From assembly GCF_006716115.1 (NCBI RefSeq), contig NZ_VFOO01000001.1:2356001-2420000 (forward strand): 64,000 nucleotides of DNA. Direction: 5' to 3'. The stretch comes from Subtercola boreus (GTDB lineage: Bacteria; Actinomycetota; Actinomycetes; Actinomycetales; Microbacteriaceae). The notes beneath the pieces were generated by a model that saw only the letters and a list, made by a program, of their open reading frames with translations, had not been told where the DNA came from and made no database searches. The position numbers and the translations under genes are program-made. Positions 7,504 to 16,512 of this stretch are shown in pieces. Every line of letters begins with the position of its first letter. Positions within the stretch are counted from its first letter, which is position 1.

Positions 7504-8161
7504 TGCTCACGTCGTCGATGGCGAGGATTCCATCTTCGACCGCACGCCTCAGCAGGTCGACCTTCGTCGGGGCGGGTCGGCCCACTTCGACGTATTTCGC
7601 ACGCACGCGGTCGAGGTACTCCCGCGCCGTCGACGGTGCGATGCCGAGCTGGGCGGCGACCGCCTTCAGGGGCAGACCGGAGGCGTACAGGTGCAGCACG
7701 TGCTGCTCCCGCGGGCCGAGCTGGGCCTTCGCGAACTCCTGGTCGGCGTCGATCGCGCTCGCCCATTCGAGGTTGTTGAGCACGTCGCCTCGGGCGACGC
7801 TCGCGATGGCGGCCATCACGACCGCCATCGCGCTCGTCTTCGGGATCACCCCTGCAGCCCCGGCGGCCAGCGCCTCCCGGATGCTTGCGGCGCGGTCGGC
7901 GATGCTGTGCACCAGCACGGCGGCACCGGCCGCCCTCGCCCGCAGCACGTTGTCGGTGATCCGGGAACCGTCGCCGAGGCTCAGGTCCATCACGATCACG
8001 CCCACACGCCGGCCGGCAAGAGCCAGCAGCAGGGCATCCATCGTCGCACCGGTGCCGACCACCTCGTAGCCCGCCTCGATGCACGCGGCTCGGATGCCGA
8101 GCAGCACCGACTCGTGATCGTCGACGATCCCCACGAGAACGGGAGCCTGCTGTTCGCTCAT
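7490..8161 (-). CDS. LuxR/NarL-family response regulator
   Basis: This is a 223-residue two-domain regulator. The receiver domain holds the acidic pocket in VGIVDDHESVL, the phosphorylatable Asp in VIVMDLSLGDG, and the conserved Lys in VIPKTSAM. The C-terminal LuxR helix-turn-helix runs from LGPREQHVLHLYASGLPLKAV to STAREYLDRVRAKY. The ATG at 8161 is chosen because AGAGGGAG lies just upstream; a longer frame exists but lacks support. It is the first gene of the operon with the kinase and the degenerate membrane partner. Target genes are unknown. Confidence 0.92.
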   Translation of the reverse strand: MSEQQAPVLVGIVDDHESVLLGIRAACIEAGYEVVGTGATMDALLLALAGRRVGVIVMDLSLGDGSRITDNVLRARAAGAAVLVHSIADRAASIREALAAGAAGVIPKTSAMAVVMAAIASVARGDVLNNLEWASAIDADQEFAKAQLGPREQHVLHLYASGLPLKAVAAQLGIAPSTAREYLDRVRAKYVEVGRPAPTKVDLLRRAVEDGILAIDDVSNVGR

Positions 8162-8273
8162 TGCGCCACTCCCTCTGTCGCCACTCTGCTGCACCACGCG
8201 GTCTGGCCACTGCCCTGTCGCGTGTTCTGCAATGGTAGAGGAGCCGGGTGCCGGAATCCCCCGCCGCGACCAC

Positions 8274-9539
8274 TCATGACGCGGGCGTGAGCACGGCGAG
8301 GGCCTCGACGTGGTGCGTGTGCGGGAAGAGATCGAAGGCCCGGAGACTCCGCAGTTCGTAGCCTCCGGCGGTGAGCTGCCCCAGGTCGCGGGAGAATGCC
8401 ACCGGGTCGCAGGCGACGTAGACGAGCTGTGCCGGGCGGAACTCGAGCAGGCTCGCGACGACCTGCTTGCCCGCTCCGGCCCTCGGCGGGTCGAGGATCA
8501 CGGAGGCCCGGCTGAAGCCCCCGCGCTCCTCGGCCGTGGCGTTCTTCAACCGGTTCGTGAGGTAGCGGTCGACCCGGGCGGTGACCGCGGTCGCCGCTTT
8601 GAGGTCGCGCAGGTTGAACTCGGCGTTCCCGGTTGCACGGCGGTCGCTCTCGACCGTCTCGATCCGCGTCGCCGGGCCGAACCGGGTGGCCATCGCCGCG
8701 GCGAGCAGCCCCACCCCGCCGTAGAGGTCGAGGTTCGGAGCGTCGGCGTCGAACTCGCCCTCGAGCAGCTGGTCGCGCACGCCCGTGGAGAGCGTCGCCG
8801 CAGCGCCGTGGTGCACCTGCCAGAAACCGAGCTCCTCGAGACGGAACTCGCGCTCACCCACCCGCTCGGTGATCGGGGTCCCTGCCCCCGCGGTGCGGCC
8901 CTCGGCCCGAACGACGACCCGCGCACCGCGACGGCCGTCGCTGATCACGTCGACCCGTTCGGCACCGGAGAGCCGTTCATCCAGCGGCGAGGCGTACTCG
9001 ACCGCGGCCGTCGCAAGCGGAAGCGTGTCGACGGCGACGACCCGGTGCGAGCGCGCTGCGTACGGTCCGACGATGCCGTCGTCGTCGACGTGCAGGCTCA
9101 CCCTCGTGCGCCAACCGAGGCCGTTCGCCGCGTCGTCTCCCTCGACCGCCTCGACCTCGACCCCGCGGGCCGGATGGTCTTCGGGCAGCTTGCCGAAACG
9201 GCCCAGCGAATCGACGAGCACCTGCCGTTTCAGTTCCCGCTGCCAGGGCAGCTCGATGTGGCCGAATTCGGCCCCGCCGGCGCGTCTCGCCGGGTCGCGT
9301 TCGAGCGCCGCGTCTGCCCAGATGTGCGGCCGGCGGTGCGGGGAGGGTTCGAGCACCTCGACGGTCTCTGCACGCCAGAAGGAGGAGTGGTCGTCGGCCG
9401 AGATGCGCGCACGCACCCTCTCGCCGGGGAGGCTGTCGGCGACGAAGACGACCCGGCCGTCGAGCCGGGCGACGGAGACTCCGCCGTGGGCGACGTTGGT
9501 CACGTCGAGGTCGACTTCGGCACTGTGTTCTGTGGTCAT
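8274..9539 (-). CDS. TrmA/RumA-family RNA (uracil-5-)-methyltransferase
   Basis: This SAM-dependent enzyme probably methylates uridine C5 in rRNA or tRNA. The 421-residue protein has an N-terminal TRAM-like domain (VTNVAHGGVSVARLDGRVVF, residues about 12-31) and a Rossmann methyltransferase core with LDLYGGVGLLAAAMA. The C-terminal catalytic region has VILDPPRAGAGKQV and YVACDPVAFSRDL, where the Cys is the nucleophile. The cysteines of a RumA-type iron-sulfur cluster are not seen. The ATG at 9539 fits the family N-terminus. It stands alone between the two-component operon and maf. Whether the substrate is 23S rRNA or tRNA cannot be told. Confidence 0.9.
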   Translation of the reverse strand: MTTEHSAEVDLDVTNVAHGGVSVARLDGRVVFVADSLPGERVRARISADDHSSFWRAETVEVLEPSPHRRPHIWADAALERDPARRAGGAEFGHIELPWQRELKRQVLVDSLGRFGKLPEDHPARGVEVEAVEGDDAANGLGWRTRVSLHVDDDGIVGPYAARSHRVVAVDTLPLATAAVEYASPLDERLSGAERVDVISDGRRGARVVVRAEGRTAGAGTPITERVGEREFRLEELGFWQVHHGAAATLSTGVRDQLLEGEFDADAPNLDLYGGVGLLAAAMATRFGPATRIETVESDRRATGNAEFNLRDLKAATAVTARVDRYLTNRLKNATAEERGGFSRASVILDPPRAGAGKQVVASLLEFRPAQLVYVACDPVAFSRDLGQLTAGGYELRSLRAFDLFPHTHHVEALAVLTPAS

Positions 9540-9653
9540 GCACCTAGCGTCACACAGATGACGCCCCGGGGCCGGGCGGTGCGGCATCCTGTGCAGAAGT
9601 CACCGGCCGATCGCCCTGTGGACGAGAGGATGCACACCCCGTCGACCGGTCGC

Positions 9654-9659
9654 TAGGCT
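9654..9659 (+). promoter_or_regulatory. probable leaderless promoter (-10) of maf
   Basis: TAGGCT ends 6 nt before the maf ATG at 9666, the same arrangement as before 42966. Confidence 0.5.
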
Positions 9660-9665
9660 CGTGCC

Positions 9666-10388
9666 ATGCGGCTCTACCTCGCCTCGACCTCGCCCGCCCG
9701 GCTCGCGCTCCTCCGCCAGATCGGCGTCGAACCGATCATTCTGCCGTCGCACGTCGACGAAGAAGCGGCCGTCGTGGCCGCGGAGATCGCGGCGGAACGC
9801 TCCCTCACCGCTCCCGAACTCGTCGGACTGCTCGCGCGGCTCAAGGCGGAGGCCGTCATCGGCAGCACCCCCGGCGGCGAACCGATCGACGGCTTCATCC
9901 TGGGCGGTGACTCCGCCTTCGAGCTCGACGGCGTCATCTACGGCAAACCCCACCTGCCCGGGATCGCGCGCGAGCGCTGGCAGCGACAGCGGGGGCGTTC
10001 CGGCGTGCTGCACAGCGGGCACTGGATGATCGACCACCGCCTGGCCCGCGATCCGTCACCCGTGCCCGACCCGTCGGCCGCCACCGGCCCCGCCGCGCCC
10101 GGCCCGGTTCCCGCCGCTCCCGGCCACGGCGCGGTCACCAACGCCACCGTCGAGTTCGAAGGCGACATCACCGACGCCGAGATCGACGCCTACATCGCCT
10201 CAGGCGAACCGCTCGAAGTCGCCGGGGCGTTCACCATCGACGGGCTCGCCGCCCCGTTCATCCGCAGCGTCACGGGTGCTCCCTCGACGGTGATCGGGAT
10301 GTCGCTGCCGACCGTGCGCACCCTGCTCGCGCACTTCGGAGTCAGCATCACCGAGCTCTGGACGCCCCCAGCGGCTGGCTCGTTGTAG
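9666..10388 (+). CDS. maf: Maf-family nucleoside triphosphate pyrophosphatase
   Basis: Maf proteins hydrolyse non-canonical or selected nucleoside triphosphates to monophosphates and restrict septum formation. The 240-residue protein begins LYLASTSPARLALLRQIG, the family signature in a variant form (the usual second Arg of SPRR is Ala). It has the catalytic-region GGDSAFELDGVIYGKP and ends with the family-typical VTGAPSTVIGMSLPTV. A Pro/Ala-rich segment at about residues 130-155 is an insertion relative to short bacterial Maf proteins. It is probably expressed from its own leaderless promoter. Confidence 0.9.
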   Translation: MRLYLASTSPARLALLRQIGVEPIILPSHVDEEAAVVAAEIAAERSLTAPELVGLLARLKAEAVIGSTPGGEPIDGFILGGDSAFELDGVIYGKPHLPGIARERWQRQRGRSGVLHSGHWMIDHRLARDPSPVPDPSAATGPAAPGPVPAAPGHGAVTNATVEFEGDITDAEIDAYIASGEPLEVAGAFTIDGLAAPFIRSVTGAPSTVIGMSLPTVRTLLAHFGVSITELWTPPAAGSL

Positions 10389-10417
10389 GTGTTCGCGCCG
10401 TGCGCCACGAGTTTTTT
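10379..10417 (+). terminator. probable intrinsic terminator of maf
   Basis: The stem CTCGT/ACGAG with an inner GGTG/CGCC encloses the maf stop codon and is followed by six T residues (10412-10417). A 4-nt bulge makes the stem imperfect. Confidence 0.45.
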
Positions 10418-10467
10418 GTAGGCACGTGCCAAAGGGTCTGATCGGCAGACGAATAGGCTAAGGGATT

Positions 10468-12258
10468 ATGTCCCGAATTACGAAAGTCCTCATTGCCAAC
10501 CGCGGCGAGATCGCGGTGCGCGTGATCCGGGCAGCGAAAGACAGCGGAATCGGCTCCGTCGCCGTCTATGCCGACCAGGACAGAGACGCCCTGCACGTGC
10601 AGCTCGCCGACGAGGCGTATGCCCTCGGTGGCACCACCAGCGCTGAAACCTACCTCGTCATCGACAAGATCCTCTCGGTCGCCAAGCGGTCCGGCGCTGA
10701 CGCCGTGCACCCGGGGTACGGCTTCCTCGCAGAGAACGCCTCCTTCGCCCAGGCCGTCCTTGACGCCGGGCTGGTCTGGATCGGCCCCTCCCCCTCAGCC
10801 ATCGAGCTGCTGGGCGACAAGGTCTCGGCACGGCACATCGCCGAGCGCGTCGGCGCACCGCTCGCCCCGGGAACGCTCGATCCGGTCTCGGGAGCCGACG
10901 AGGTGCTCGAGTTCGTCGCCCAGCACGGCCTGCCGGTCGCCATCAAGGCGGCCTTCGGCGGCGGCGGTCGCGGCCTGAAGGTCGCACGCACCGTGGAGGA
11001 GATCCCCGAGCTCTTCGAATCCGCGACCCGCGAGGCGATCACCGCCTTCGGGCGCGGCGAGTGCTTCGTCGAGAAGTACCTCGACCGCCCCCGCCACGTC
11101 GAGACCCAGTGTCTCGCCGACGCGCACGGCAACGTCGTCGTCGTGTCGACCCGCGACTGCTCGCTGCAGCGTCGGCACCAGAAGCTCGTCGAGGAGGCGC
11201 CCGCGCCGTTCCTCAGCGAGGCGCAGGTCACGGAGCTGTACCGCGCCTCGAAGGCCATCCTGAAAGAGGTCGGCTACGTGGGAGCGGGAACGTGCGAGTT
11301 CCTCGTGGCGCTCGACGGAACCATCTCGTTCCTCGAAGTGAACACACGACTGCAGGTCGAGCACCCGGTCTCCGAGGAGATCACCGGTATCGACCTCGTG
11401 CGGGAGCAGTTCCGGCTCGCCGCGGGCGGAGTGCTCGGCTACGACGACCCGGCTCCCCGTGGGCACTCCTTCGAGTTCCGCATCAACGGCGAGGACGCCG
11501 GCCGCGGATTCCTGCCGAGCCCCGGCCCGGTGCACGTCTTCAAGGCGCCCGGTGGCCCGGGCATCCGTGTCGACAGCGGCGTGCAGGCGGGGGATGCCAT
11601 CTCCGGCTCGTTCGACTCGCTGCTCGCGAAACTGATCGTCACCGGCGCCACCCGCGAAGAGGCTCTCGAGCGCGCCCGTCGCGCCCTCGACGAGTTCGAG
11701 GTCGCTGGCCTGCCGACGGTGCTCCCGTTCCACCGTGCCATCGTGCGTGACCCGGCCTTCGCACCCTCCGCTGGTGAACCCTTCGGCATCTACACCCTGT
11801 GGATCGAGACCGAGTTCGACAACACGATCGAGCCGTGGAGCGGGTCACTGGATGCCGCCACCCCTGCCCCCGCCCTCAACACGGTCGTGGTCGAAGTCGA
11901 CGGCAAGCGCATCGAGGTCGTGCTGCCCGAACGCCTGATCGCCGCGGCCTCGGGTGGCCCACGCGGCGCGGGCCAGACCCTCGGAGCAGCGCCACGACGG
12001 AGCGCGGGCTCGTCCGTCAGCGGCAGCTCCACCGGCAACGCGGTGAAGGCCCCGATGCAGGCGACGATCGTGAAGATCGCCGTCGCCGAGGGCGACAAGG
12101 TCGTCAAGGGCGACCTCATCCTCGTGCTCGAGGCGATGAAGATGGAGCAGCCCATCCAGGCGCACAAAGACGGCATCGTCACGTCGATCGACGCGGCCGT
12201 CGGCGCGACCGTCTCGTCGGGCCACCGCCTGCTCGAGATCACCGACAGCGCAGCGTAG
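10468..12258 (+). CDS. accA3: acetyl/propionyl-CoA carboxylase alpha subunit (biotin carboxylase + biotin carrier)
   Basis: This subunit carboxylates its own biotin using ATP and bicarbonate. The 596 residues comprise a biotin carboxylase ([17 protein letters not shown] at the N-terminus, [17 protein letters not shown]-grasp loop [12 protein letters not shown], catalytic [18 protein letters not shown]), a linker, and a C-terminal biotinyl domain. The biotinylated lysine lies in EAMKM at about residue 558. Birt-style linker residues 500-525 are Gly/Ser-rich. The ATG at 10468 is preceded by TAGGCT 8 nt upstream and AAGGGA immediately upstream. Biotin ligase, beta and epsilon subunits are encoded within 12 kb, so the whole complex is local. 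The stop codon is the first element of a tandem repeat. Confidence 0.96.
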   Translation: MSRITKVLIANRGEIAVRVIRAAKDSGIGSVAVYADQDRDALHVQLADEAYALGGTTSAETYLVIDKILSVAKRSGADAVHPGYGFLAENASFAQAVLDAGLVWIGPSPSAIELLGDKVSARHIAERVGAPLAPGTLDPVSGADEVLEFVAQHGLPVAIKAAFGGGGRGLKVARTVEEIPELFESATREAITAFGRGECFVEKYLDRPRHVETQCLADAHGNVVVVSTRDCSLQRRHQKLVEEAPAPFLSEAQVTELYRASKAILKEVGYVGAGTCEFLVALDGTISFLEVNTRLQVEHPVSEEITGIDLVREQFRLAAGGVLGYDDPAPRGHSFEFRINGEDAGRGFLPSPGPVHVFKAPGGPGIRVDSGVQAGDAISGSFDSLLAKLIVTGATREEALERARRALDEFEVAGLPTVLPFHRAIVRDPAFAPSAGEPFGIYTLWIETEFDNTIEPWSGSLDAATPAPALNTVVVEVDGKRIEVVLPERLIAAASGGPRGAGQTLGAAPRRSAGSSVSGSSTGNAVKAPMQATIVKIAVAEGDKVVKGDLILVLEAMKMEQPIQAHKDGIVTSIDAAVGATVSSGHRLLEITDSAA

Positions 12259-12507
12259 CCCGACGCACCCCCGCGCGGAGTAGCCCGAGGCACCCGCGCG
12301 CAGCGGCGCCCGAGACACCCGCGTACAGCGGAGCCCGAGGAACCCGCGCGCAGCGGAGCCCGAGGAACCCGCGCGCAGCTTAGCCCGAGGCACCCGCGCG
12401 CAGCGTAGCCCGAGGCACCCGCGCGCTGCGTAGCCCGAGGCACCGACAGTGCGGCGGAGCCCGACGCACCCCCGAACGGCGTAGCCCGAGACACCCGCGC
12501 ACAGGAC
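12257..12507. repeat. ten-copy 25-bp tandem repeat after accA3
   Basis: Ten imperfect copies of a 25-bp unit with the pattern AGCCCGAGGCACCCGCGCGC plus five more bases start at 12257, 12282, 12307, 12332, 12357, 12382, 12407, 12432, 12458 and 12483. Spacing is 25 bp except one 26-bp unit. The array begins inside the accA3 TAG stop codon. There is no spacer between units, so it is not a CRISPR. The units carry no obvious hairpin. It would be transcribed as the accA3 3' UTR. Confidence 0.9.
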
Positions 12508-12666
12508 GGACGGACGAGCCTCAGCCGGGATGCCTCCCTCTGCGGGGGCGTCCCGGCTGAGGTTCGTCGGTTTGGGCACATCGCCTGCCGATGTCGCTGA
12601 GACAGGGCGCACACCGGGGGAAGCGGGCCGGGGGGCGGCGTCGGCGGGCCGTGAGAACATGGGGGC
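12259..12666. other. 408-bp intergenic region between accA3 and the SNF2 helicase
   Basis: The region consists of the 25-bp tandem repeat array (to 12507), the strong hairpin at 12513-12568, and about 100 bp upstream of the helicase gene. No coding sequence is supported. Confidence 0.7.
12513..12568. terminator. 22-bp-stem hairpin ending the accA3 transcript
   Basis: The arms 12513-12534 and 12547-12568 pair over 22 bp with two wobble positions around a 12-nt loop. There is no T-run, as is common for terminators in high-GC Actinobacteria. Confidence 0.65.
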
Positions 12667-15600
12667 ATGCCGTCTTCCGCCTTTCCGCTGGTCGACGCCG
12701 CCGACATCGTGCGACTCGTCGGCCGGGGAGCATACGACCGGGGCCGGGCCTACGCGCGCGGCGAATCCGTGCTCGGGCTGCGGTGGAAACCGGATGCCCG
12801 TGCGGGCGCCGAACCCGGGGAGAACGGGGCAGCGCCAGAGCCGGTCGACGAATCGCCCACGGGCAGCGGCGGGGCCCTGGCAGCCGAGGTCGTGGGGACA
12901 GGACCCCTCCCGTACCTCTGCCGCGTGCGACTCACCCGCATGGCGAACGGATACTGGCTGCCGCTCAGCTCCACGTGCTCCTGCCCCGTGCAGTCCAACT
13001 GCAAACACGTCGCCGCGACCCTGTTGAGCAGCAACCAGGCACACCTCCGCGACCTCGGCCACGCAGAGGGCGGGGCGCTGGCGGCACCCCGAGCCCACCT
13101 GCCCGCCGATGTCGGCGAGGGCGGAGCCCGGCGACTGCGCGCGCTGGACGGCGAGGAGGGCGGGTCGGCTCCGGACGTCGCCCCGACCCCGGCCCCGGCC
13201 CCGAAACCCTCGCCCGAGCCGACCGCGGGGCCGCTCGACGTCGAGAGTCACGCCGACGCCGCGATGGCGTGGGACCGGGGGACGGAATGGTATCCGAGCC
13301 TGGCTCCCGCGGTCATCCGCAGACCGGAGGTCGACGACGGGGACTGGCGCGCGATCGTCGGGGGTGCCGCGGGCGCGGCGAACGGGGCGGGGGCCGGTGC
13401 TGCCGCGACATCCAGAACCGGATCGGCGGGCCGCACACGGGGCGGCCCGCCGAGACCGCCCACCCGGATGGGCCTGCAGTTCGAGGTGCGCGAATTCGTT
13501 CCGCGCACGCGGGAGCAGTGGCGGGGGCCAGCGTCCCGCCCGGCGCAGGTGGCGAAGTCGCGCGATGACACGATCGGTCAACCGCCACGCCGGCTGGGGG
13601 TGCGGCCTGTCATCCGCTCAGAATCCGGCGGCTACATCAAGGCGAACGTCACCTGGTCATCGTTCACCCACCAGGTGAACCGGCTGAACCTCGAACCGGA
13701 GCACCTGCGCTGGTTCGCCCAGTTCGCCGCGGTGCACCGGGCGACCCGCGAGCTCTACACCGGGCACGAAACCGACTGGCTCTACCTCGACGAGTTCACG
13801 AGTCCCCTGCTCTGGCACCTGCTCGATGAGGGCAGGGCGCTCGGCATCCCGCTGCTCGGAACGAAGAAGAGCGCGGTCGTCACCCGCGGTTCCGAGGGAG
13901 CGGTGCGGCTCGACGCCACCCGGGCGCCGTCGGGGGCACTGCAGCTGGCGGCGGTCGCCGTCATCGACGGGACGGCAGCGCCGCGGCAGTCTGTCGGCGC
14001 GATCGGTGCGCACGGCGTCTACACGTACGAACTCGCGCCGGTGCCCCGCGTGAGCATCGCCCCGGTGGCGGCCGGCCTCAGCGAGCAGGCGCTGGCGTTG
14101 CTCGAGCGAAACACCGACATCGTGGTTCCGGGCGACGAGGTCGGGGAGTTCATCGACGAATTCCTGCCGCGGCTGCGACGCGCGATCGATGTGGGCAGCC
14201 CCGACGAATCCGTGGCGCTGCCGGAGGTGATGCCGCCGGTGCTCGTGCTGGCGGCACGGTTCCGCGCGAAGAGCGTGCTGTCGCTCGACTGGAGCTGGGA
14301 GTATGCGGTGGGGCCCCGCGCGCTCCGGGTGCCGTTGTATGCCGCTGCGGGCATGGGTTCGCGCGACGGCGTCGAGGGCGGCGAGGGCGACGCAGAAGAC
14401 GACGGCGGCGTGCTGCGCGACCCTGTGACCGAGCGGGAGACGCTCACCCGGGTCACGGAGGTGCTCGCGGAGGAGCCTGACGGAGCATCCATCGAAGCTC
14501 TCGACTCGCTCGGTGACCTGGATGCCGCGGCCCCCGAACCGCTGAATCCCAGCCTGGCCCTGCGGGGTTACGACGCGGCGATCTTCACCGACAAGACCCT
14601 GCCGCGCCTCGAAGGCCTGCCGGGAGTGCGAGTGGATGTCGCGGGCACGCGCCCCGACTACCGTGAGCTGACCGGCGAGCCGGAATTGACATTCACCACG
14701 GTCGAAAGCGACAAGCGGGACTGGTTCGACCTTGGAGTCGTCGTGAACGTCGGCGGCTACCAGGTGCCGTTCGGGCCGCTCTTCAAGGCGCTGGCGAAGA
14801 ACCAGAAGAAGCTGCTGATGGTCGACAAGACCTACCTCACCCTCGATCATCCGGTGTTCGACCAGCTGCGGGAGCTGCTCGACGAAGCCAGCACGCTCGA
14901 CGAGTGGGAGACCGGCGTGCGCATCAGCCGGTACCAGGCGAGCCTCTGGTCGGAGTTCGAGGAGCTCGCCGAAGACACCGTGCAGGCCGTCGCGTGGCGC
15001 GAGGCGGTCTCGGGGCTGAACGGGCTGAAGGGCGTACCGAAGCCGGAGGTGCCGCCGGGCGTCCACGCGAATCTCCGCCCGTACCAGGTCGAGGGCTACC
15101 AGTGGCTCGCGTTCCTCGAGCAGCAACGGCTCGGCGGCGTGCTCGCCGATGACATGGGGCTCGGTAAGACGCTCCAGACGCTGGCGATGCTCGCGCGCGC
15201 CCGCGCCGAGGCTCCGGATGCAGCACCCTTCCTCGTCGTCGCGCCGACCTCCGTCGTGTCGAACTGGCTGGCCGAGGCCGCACGCTTCACACCGGGCCTC
15301 GTGGTTCGGGGAATCACGTCGACCCAGGCGAAGAGCCGCCGGAGCGTGGCCGATGCCGCGGCTGGCGCTGACGTCATCGTGACGAGCTACGCTCTCTTCC
15401 GGCTCGACGCGGCTGCGTATCGTGCAGTCGAATGGTCGGGCCTGATCCTCGATGAGGCGCAGTTCGTCAAGAATCACACGTCGAAACTGCACGAATGCGC
15501 AAAGGAGCTCGACGCACCCTTCAAGCTGGCCATCACCGGAACACCGCTCGAGAACAACCTCATGGAGCTCTGGTCGCTCTTCGACATCGTTGCGCCCGGG

Positions 15601-16458
15601 CTCTTCCCGTCGGCCGGCCGGTTCACCGAGGAGTATGTGCGGCCCATCGAACGGATGCTCGACGACTCTCTGATGCCGAAGCTGCGGCGGCGCATCCGGC
15701 CGCTGATGATGCGGCGCACCAAGCAACTCGTCGCCCCTGAGTTGCCCGCGAAGCAGGAGCAGGTGCTGCAGATCGCCCTCGCCCCGGCGCACAGGCGCCT
15801 CTACGACGCGTTCTTCCAGAAGGAACGGCAGAAGCTGCTCGGGTTGGTCGACGATCTGGACAAGAATCGGTTCATCGTGTTCCGTTCGCTGACGCTGCTT
15901 CGGATGCTGAGCCTCGACGCCTCCCTGATCGACGAGAAGTACAGCTCGATCCCCTCCAGCAAGCTCGATGCGCTGCTCGAACAGCTCGGCGACGTGGTCG
16001 CTGAGGGGCACCGGGCGCTGATGTTCAGCCAGTTCACCTCGTTCCTCGGGGTCGCAGCGGCCCGACTGACCGACGCCGGCATCGCGTTCGAATACCTCGA
16101 CGGCTCGACCCGCAACCGGGCCCAGGTCATCGACGGTTTCAAGTCGGGCAGCGCCCCCGTCTTCCTGATCAGCCTCAAGGCCGGCGGTTTTGGGCTGAAC
16201 CTCACCGAGGCCGACTACGTGTTCCTGCTCGACCCGTGGTGGAATCCCGCCTCGGAGTCGCAGGCGATCGACCGCACCCACCGCATCGGCCAGACGAAGA
16301 GCGTCAACGTCTACCGGCTCGTCGCCCAGGACACGATCGAGGAGAAGGTGATGGCTCTCAAGGAGCAGAAGTCGAAGCTCTTCGATGCTGTCATGGACGA
16401 CGACGCTGTCTTCAGCAGCGCCCTGACCGCCGCGGACATTCGCGGCCTGCTCGAGTAA
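12667..16458 (+). CDS. SWIM zinc-finger SNF2-family DNA/RNA helicase
   Basis: This 1263-residue Swi2/Snf2 ATPase is probably involved in DNA or nucleoprotein remodelling or repair. The N-terminal SWIM finger has Cys104, Cys106, Cys112 and His114 in CSCPVQSNCKH. A low-complexity Pro/Ala linker follows (about 175-195). The ATPase core has motif I ADDMGLGKT (Lys834), the Walker B variant ILDEAQFVKN, and TGTPLENNLMELWSLFD. The second RecA lobe ends with ISLKAGGFGLNLTEADYV and QAIDRTHRIGQTKSVNVYRL. The ATG at 12667 has a -10-like GAACAT 6 nt upstream and starts the conserved region. It is monocistronic. Bacterial members are widespread but their exact job is unsettled. Confidence 0.93.
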   Translation: MPSSAFPLVDAADIVRLVGRGAYDRGRAYARGESVLGLRWKPDARAGAEPGENGAAPEPVDESPTGSGGALAAEVVGTGPLPYLCRVRLTRMANGYWLPLSSTCSCPVQSNCKHVAATLLSSNQAHLRDLGHAEGGALAAPRAHLPADVGEGGARRLRALDGEEGGSAPDVAPTPAPAPKPSPEPTAGPLDVESHADAAMAWDRGTEWYPSLAPAVIRRPEVDDGDWRAIVGGAAGAANGAGAGAAATSRTGSAGRTRGGPPRPPTRMGLQFEVREFVPRTREQWRGPASRPAQVAKSRDDTIGQPPRRLGVRPVIRSESGGYIKANVTWSSFTHQVNRLNLEPEHLRWFAQFAAVHRATRELYTGHETDWLYLDEFTSPLLWHLLDEGRALGIPLLGTKKSAVVTRGSEGAVRLDATRAPSGALQLAAVAVIDGTAAPRQSVGAIGAHGVYTYELAPVPRVSIAPVAAGLSEQALALLERNTDIVVPGDEVGEFIDEFLPRLRRAIDVGSPDESVALPEVMPPVLVLAARFRAKSVLSLDWSWEYAVGPRALRVPLYAAAGMGSRDGVEGGEGDAEDDGGVLRDPVTERETLTRVTEVLAEEPDGASIEALDSLGDLDAAAPEPLNPSLALRGYDAAIFTDKTLPRLEGLPGVRVDVAGTRPDYRELTGEPELTFTTVESDKRDWFDLGVVVNVGGYQVPFGPLFKALAKNQKKLLMVDKTYLTLDHPVFDQLRELLDEASTLDEWETGVRISRYQASLWSEFEELAEDTVQAVAWREAVSGLNGLKGVPKPEVPPGVHANLRPYQVEGYQWLAFLEQQRLGGVLADDMGLGKTLQTLAMLARARAEAPDAAPFLVVAPTSVVSNWLAEAARFTPGLVVRGITSTQAKSRRSVADAAAGADVIVTSYALFRLDAAAYRAVEWSGLILDEAQFVKNHTSKLHECAKELDAPFKLAITGTPLENNLMELWSLFDIVAPGLFPSAGRFTEEYVRPIERMLDDSLMPKLRRRIRPLMMRRTKQLVAPELPAKQEQVLQIALAPAHRRLYDAFFQKERQKLLGLVDDLDKNRFIVFRSLTLLRMLSLDASLIDEKYSSIPSSKLDALLEQLGDVVAEGHRALMFSQFTSFLGVAAARLTDAGIAFEYLDGSTRNRAQVIDGFKSGSAPVFLISLKAGGFGLNLTEADYVFLLDPWWNPASESQAIDRTHRIGQTKSVNVYRLVAQDTIEEKVMALKEQKSKLFDAVMDDDAVFSSALTAADIRGLLE

Positions 16459-16512
16459 CCCGCGCCCCCGCACCCGCTCCGCCCCACCTCGCGCCCCCCC
16501 GCTCCGCGACGT

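Noticed and set aside
12257-12507. CRISPR array
   Set aside because: Units of 25 bp abut directly with no unique spacers and no cas gene is nearby.
11845-13581. 578-codon minus-strand frame spanning accA3, the repeats and the helicase 5' end
   Set aside because: It crosses two real plus-strand genes; part of its length is translated tandem repeat.
13657-16473. 938-codon open frame on the minus strand
   Set aside because: It lies entirely antisense to the SNF2 helicase, whose motifs are unmistakable.
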